Positions 60,591-64,000 of a DNA stretch of 64,000 nucleotides are shown here, one piece after another. Numbering within the stretch: the stretch's first letter is position 1; every line of letters begins with the position of its first letter. The position numbers and the translations under genes are program-made. The notes below the pieces were generated by a model. It saw only the letters and a program-made list of their open reading frames with translations, was not told the origin of the DNA and did no database searches. Source of the DNA: Alistipes sp. (GTDB lineage: Bacteria > Bacteroidota > Bacteroidia > Bacteroidales > Rikenellaceae); contig JAGBAX010000021.1 of NCBI GenBank assembly GCA_017938765.1, forward strand, positions 1 through 64,000, read 5' to 3'.

Positions 60591-61796
60591 ATGAAAAGAG
60601 TTCTATTTCTCATATCAGTATTTGCATTGCTATACTTACCAAGTAGCGGAGGCAATGCACTCAATGCCAAGATTGGCAAAACCCTGCCCGCTTGGAGTGA
60701 GGGCTATTTAGATATACACTTTATCAATAGCGGTCGTGGTGAGTGTTGTTTCTACATACTCCCAGACGGAACTACGCTACTTGTTGATGCTGGAGAGATT
60801 GCAAAGGGTAAAATTGGAGTTGCGCAACGACCAAATGGGCAAACGCTGCCAACTATTACATACGCCAAATATATCAAGAACTTCCTACCCACTGGCAAAA
60901 CTGACATAGATTACTGCTCGCCATCGCATTTCCACACCGACCATATTGGTAGCACTAAAATGGTAAGCGGAAAATCTCCAGCAGGTTATCGCAAGTCGGG
61001 ACTTTTAGCACTTTATGACTATGTACCATACAAACACATACTTGACCGCGCCTATCCTACATATACAGAAGACGATGTAACACCAAAAATGGAGGGCCAA
61101 CTCTCAAAAGATTGGGCTACATTTGTCACTTGGGGTGTAAAAGAGGGGAAATTTACAGCGGCCCGTTTTACTCCTGGTAAAGAGCAGATTGTACTACTTA
61201 ACAGAGCTAAGAAGTATAAGAATTTCTCTGTTTTCAACATCTGCGCTAATGGTTTTGTGTGGGGTAAAGATAGCAATGGTAACGGAATGCTCATTGGAGG
61301 CAAGGCTCGCAGAGGCGGAAATCCAACATCTTGTGGTTTTCATATAAGATACGGCGACTTTGACTATATAGCTTGTGGAGACGTCTCATGGACATCTCAA
61401 AATATGACAGCATTCTATTTTCGCGATTATGTTGGCAACAACAATCTTGATGCCTTCAAATGTCACCATCACTTAGCATACAATAGTTGGGAAGTGATGA
61501 TGCAGGAGTTCAATTTTGACCCTCAAGTTGTACTAAACCACAGTTTTACAGCCAAAAAGCCACACCCTGAGCCTCTTAGCCGCGTATTAGCAAACTGTCA
61601 AGGCTTCTTCGCAACCAACATTCACCCCGATATTGCAGCTGCAAATAGAGAGTTGATAGATAAAATAGCTGGATACAATGGACATATTGTTCTGCGCGTC
61701 AAACCAGGTGGCAAAATATTCTATGTCTATATGCTTGACGATAGCGATTTTGAGTATCGCGTCAAATCCATTCACGGGCCATATAATAGTAAGTAG
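60591..61796 (+). CDS. Secreted metallo-beta-lactamase-fold protein, copy 2
   Basis: 401 residues, clearly paralogous to the preceding gene along the whole length (shared TLPAWSEGYLDIHFIN, TTLLVDAGEI, VTWGVKEGKFTA, FKCHHHLA). The zinc motif SHFHTDHIG is intact (His113, His115, Asp117, His118). It has an ordinary signal peptide instead of a lipobox, so the two copies should differ in location: one anchored, one soluble. A terminator follows. Confidence 0.85.
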   Translation: MKRVLFLISVFALLYLPSSGGNALNAKIGKTLPAWSEGYLDIHFINSGRGECCFYILPDGTTLLVDAGEIAKGKIGVAQRPNGQTLPTITYAKYIKNFLPTGKTDIDYCSPSHFHTDHIGSTKMVSGKSPAGYRKSGLLALYDYVPYKHILDRAYPTYTEDDVTPKMEGQLSKDWATFVTWGVKEGKFTAARFTPGKEQIVLLNRAKKYKNFSVFNICANGFVWGKDSNGNGMLIGGKARRGGNPTSCGFHIRYGDFDYIACGDVSWTSQNMTAFYFRDYVGNNNLDAFKCHHHLAYNSWEVMMQEFNFDPQVVLNHSFTAKKPHPEPLSRVLANCQGFFATNIHPDIAAANRELIDKIAGYNGHIVLRVKPGGKIFYVYMLDDSDFEYRVKSIHGPYNSK

Positions 61797-61820
61797 CCAT
61801 TTGCTTTTGGCTGTTAGCAC

Positions 61821-61848
61821 AACATCCGCAGAAATGCGGATGTTTTTT
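61821..61848 (+). terminator. Intrinsic terminator of the MBL operon
   Basis: AACATCCGC/GCGGATGTT, a 9-bp stem with a 6-nt loop, followed by TTTT within a run of six T. It lies 24 bp after the stop codon. Confidence 0.9.
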
Positions 61849-61904
61849 ATTTACTACTTGCATGCCACTGAATTCTTGCACCACTTTATTGTCAAAACGC
61901 GGTA

Positions 61905-62000
61905 TATACAACGCCGCGATTAAGCCGAGAGCAGAGACGGCTTGCAGACTTTGCCGAGGCGGAGCGGTGAAGGGTCGCCAAAGGCGAGCCAGCGCTCGGT
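61905..62000. repeat. GC-rich intergenic segment with imperfect repeats
   Basis: Between two terminators, with no gene. It holds AAGCCG/CGGCTT as a hairpin and repeated GCCGAG-type words (GCCGAGAGCAGAG, GCCGAGGCGGAGC, GGCGAGCC). Its composition differs from the flanking AT-rich spacers, like a dispersed intergenic repeat element, but no second copy occurs in this window. Confidence 0.4.
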
Positions 62001-62001
62001 G

Positions 62002-62055
62002 AAAAATCCCAGCGATGGATAGTACTAAAGCGTACAGCCATTGCTGGGATTTTTT
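62002..62055 (-). terminator. Intrinsic terminator of the phosphohexomutase gene
   Basis: AAAAATCCCAGCGATGG pairs with CCATTGCTGGGATTTTT around an inner GTAC-type hairpin, giving T-runs on both strands. It lies 40 bp past the minus-strand stop at 62095. Confidence 0.88.
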
Positions 62056-62094
62056 GCTAGCGGAAGTAGGTATCCGCGTTATCACGATAAAATA

Positions 62095-63837
62095 TTACAA
62101 GTTTAGCTCAGCCTTGATAGCCTCCATCTTTGCATCAAGAGCAGCCTGAACCTCATCAAACTGATCTACAGAAGGTAGGGTAGCCTTAACACCGAAGTAG
62201 AACTTAATCTTTGGCTCAGTACCTGAAGGACGAACAGAGACCTTTGTGCCATCAGCAGTTACCCACTGAAGAACATTGCTCTTATCCTCAATACCCTCAA
62301 TAGCCGACTTAACGCCAGATAGAGTATCAAGCACCTCAAGGGACTTGTAGTCGTATACCTGAACTACTGGTGAGCCAAGGATAGTCTTTGGAGGATTCTC
62401 ACGGAACTGAACCATCATATTCTGAATCTGCTCTGCACCATCCTTACCCTTACGAACAACATTTACAAGGCTCTCGCGGTAGAAGCCAAACTTAACATAC
62501 AGATCCTGAAGCCACTCATAGAGTGTCATACCCTTTGTATCGCGGCACCAAGCAGCAGCCTCAGCAGCGAGTGAACAAGCTGATACGCCATCCTTATCGC
62601 GTACATAAGAGCCTGCGAGATAGCCAAATGACTCCTCGCCACCACCGATATAGGTGTGCTTACCCTCCTGCTCACGGATAATCTTTGCGATATACTTAAA
62701 GCCTGTGAGACAGTTGTAACACTTAACACCATAGTGAGCAGCAACAGCGTCTGGCATCATAGAAGTAACGATAGTCTTTACTACATAGTCACCCTCCTTA
62801 ATAAGGCCGAGCTCTGCCCAACGAGTGAGCTGGTAGCACATAATAAGAACAAGGGTCTGATTACCATTAAGAAGCACATAGTCCCCCTTACCAGTTCTCA
62901 GAGCAACACCAAGGCGGTCTGAGTCTGGGTCAGTCGCAAGAACAAGGTCTGCACCCTCTGCCTGCGCAAGGTCAATAGCCATCTGCATAGTCTTACGCTC
63001 CTCTGGGTTTGGAGAGGCAACAGTAGGGAAGTTGCCATCAAGAACACACTGCTCTTTAACGGTAATAACATTCTTAAAGCCATAATTTGCCAATGAAGCA
63101 GGAACAAGGTTTACACCAGCACCGTGAAGTGGAGTATAGACAATCTTCAAATCGGCATTATTTGCCACGCACTCTGGAGAGAGTGATAGAGCCTTGATAG
63201 CAGCAAGATACTTCTTGTCAAACTCCTCGCCAAGAATTGTGATATTCTCTGGATTACCACCAGTAAGCACCTGACTTACCTCTGTAATCTTCTCAACCTC
63301 TTTAATAATATTAACATCGTGAGGAGAAGTTACCTGTGAACCATCTGCCCAGTAAGCCTTATATCCGTTATACTCCTTTGGATTGTGAGAAGCAGTAACC
63401 ATAACACCACTCTGGCAACCGAGCTCGCGAATAGCAAAGCTTAACTCTGGAGTTGGACGCAGTGCATCAAAAAGGTATACCTTAAAGTCATTTGCAGCGA
63501 AGATATCGGCAACACGCTCTGCAAATGCGCGAGAGTTATTACGAGAATCGTGCGCAATAGCAACCTTAATCTCCTCGCCTGGGAAGTTGATTTTCAAATA
63601 GTTAGCAAGTCCTTGTGTTGCAGAACCAACGGTATAATTGTTCATACGGTTTGTACCAACACCCATAATACCGCGTAGTCCACCAGTTCCAAACTCAAGA
63701 TCCTTATAGAAGCTCTCTACCAACTCATTGTGGTCATTCTCCATAAGATTACGCACCTGTGCTTTTGTAGCCTCGTCATAATCTCCATCAAGCCACGCCT
63801 GTGCCTTTGACAGTACTAATTGATCTAAATTACTCAT
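62095..63837 (-). CDS. Phosphoglucomutase/phosphomannomutase (alpha-D-phosphohexomutase)
   Basis: 580 residues. GTGGLRGIMGVGTNRMN, the phosphoserine loop TASHNPKEYNGYKAYW, metal loop DPDSDRLGVA, sugar-binding GGEESFGYLAG and phosphate-binding RPSGTEPKIKFYF are all intact. The ~580-residue length matches the PgcA/PGM2-like group rather than short GlmM. It interconverts hexose 1- and 6-phosphates for glycogen or surface-sugar metabolism. Its promoter is ~80 bp upstream. Confidence 0.95.
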   Translation of the reverse strand: MSNLDQLVLSKAQAWLDGDYDEATKAQVRNLMENDHNELVESFYKDLEFGTGGLRGIMGVGTNRMNNYTVGSATQGLANYLKINFPGEEIKVAIAHDSRNNSRAFAERVADIFAANDFKVYLFDALRPTPELSFAIRELGCQSGVMVTASHNPKEYNGYKAYWADGSQVTSPHDVNIIKEVEKITEVSQVLTGGNPENITILGEEFDKKYLAAIKALSLSPECVANNADLKIVYTPLHGAGVNLVPASLANYGFKNVITVKEQCVLDGNFPTVASPNPEERKTMQMAIDLAQAEGADLVLATDPDSDRLGVALRTGKGDYVLLNGNQTLVLIMCYQLTRWAELGLIKEGDYVVKTIVTSMMPDAVAAHYGVKCYNCLTGFKYIAKIIREQEGKHTYIGGGEESFGYLAGSYVRDKDGVSACSLAAEAAAWCRDTKGMTLYEWLQDLYVKFGFYRESLVNVVRKGKDGAEQIQNMMVQFRENPPKTILGSPVVQVYDYKSLEVLDTLSGVKSAIEGIEDKSNVLQWVTADGTKVSVRPSGTEPKIKFYFGVKATLPSVDQFDEVQAALDAKMEAIKAELNL

Positions 63838-63918
63838 TTTAGCTTTTTTGTTATTTTAGTTTTTAATATAGGTTTTTCTTATACCAAAACAGTTGTTGAT
63901 ATTTAATTTCTCATAATG

Positions 63919-63926
63919 CAAATATA
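63919..63926 (-). promoter_or_regulatory. -7 box of the phosphohexomutase gene
   Basis: TATATTTG on the minus strand, 82 bases before the start codon. The leader is AT-rich with no obvious structure. From 63927 to the window end nothing else is seen. Confidence 0.55.
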
Positions 63927-64000
63927 GTGAAAATTTTTCTATTATTCATTATCAGCGAGTTAAATTTTACATCTAATTTTTAGTACGCTTTTCTATAAAA

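Noticed and set aside
58001-61796. Competence (ComEC) locus
   Set aside because: The MBL proteins lack the membrane channel part, and no other com genes are present.

Overview
The window looks like a chromosomal segment of a Bacteroidales bacterium, most likely a Rikenellaceae/Alistipes-type gut anaerobe (inferred, not proven). The grounds are: nearly every transcription unit starts behind a Bacteroidetes-type -7 box (TAnnTTTG, sometimes with a -33 TTTG about 18-20 bp upstream); the genes include CarboxypepD_reg/TonB outer-membrane proteins, a histone H1-like protein, DUF4491, DUF5040 and DUF6249 proteins, a LytTR/LytS pair and a GH20 hexosaminidase; and base composition is moderate.

Region 1 (1-7.1 kb) is mobile. 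It opens with the 3' end of a umuC-like polymerase gene. Then come phage genes on the minus strand: a gp36-like head/neck protein carrying internal repeat modules, and a large terminase whose ATPase P-loop is split by a 367-residue LAGLIDADG intein. A DUF5675 protein, an HU protein, a small orphan ORF, a candidate structured RNA, a histone H1-like protein and a tyrosine recombinase follow. A perfect 19-bp inverted repeat flanks 128 bp just upstream of the recombinase start.

Region 2 (7.1-32.3 kb) is envelope and accessory biology. It holds an ECF sigma/membrane protein/Spy-like operon, a CapA-DUF4491 pair, a DcaP-like porin and a membrane phosphoesterase. Next are a TolC/HlyD/ABC-2/ABC-2 export operon without its own ATPase, a TonB-family outer-membrane protein, a LytS/LytTR two-component system, mazG with a gamma carbonic anhydrase, a GH20 plus lipoprotein operon, a second ECF operon, pheT and a DUF5040 lipoprotein.

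Region 3 (32.4-57.8 kb) is mostly housekeeping: a UbiA-type prenyltransferase, lepA with an acyl-CoA synthetase, tRNA-Gly(CCC), and a compact dapB-lepB-yigZ-uvrA-M16-methyltransferase operon. It continues with purA, a YggS-type protein, a phosphatase-C69 dipeptidase-lpdA series, truA, a HTH/phosphatase-PQQ fusion pair and gdhA. Among these are a stand-alone TonB plug protein and a cluster of short tandem and inverted repeats.

Region 4 (58-64 kb) has a two-lobed retropepsin-like protease, two tandem secreted metallo-beta-lactamase-fold paralogues and a phosphohexomutase.

The most notable observations are the P-loop intein, the attenuator-like RNA at 5.15-5.36 kb, the inverted repeat beside the recombinase, several promoters placed so close to start codons that leaderless mRNAs are predicted, and the protease/MBL cluster. 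I did not find a clearly new multi-gene defence system. All family names come from reading motifs by eye; no database search was run.
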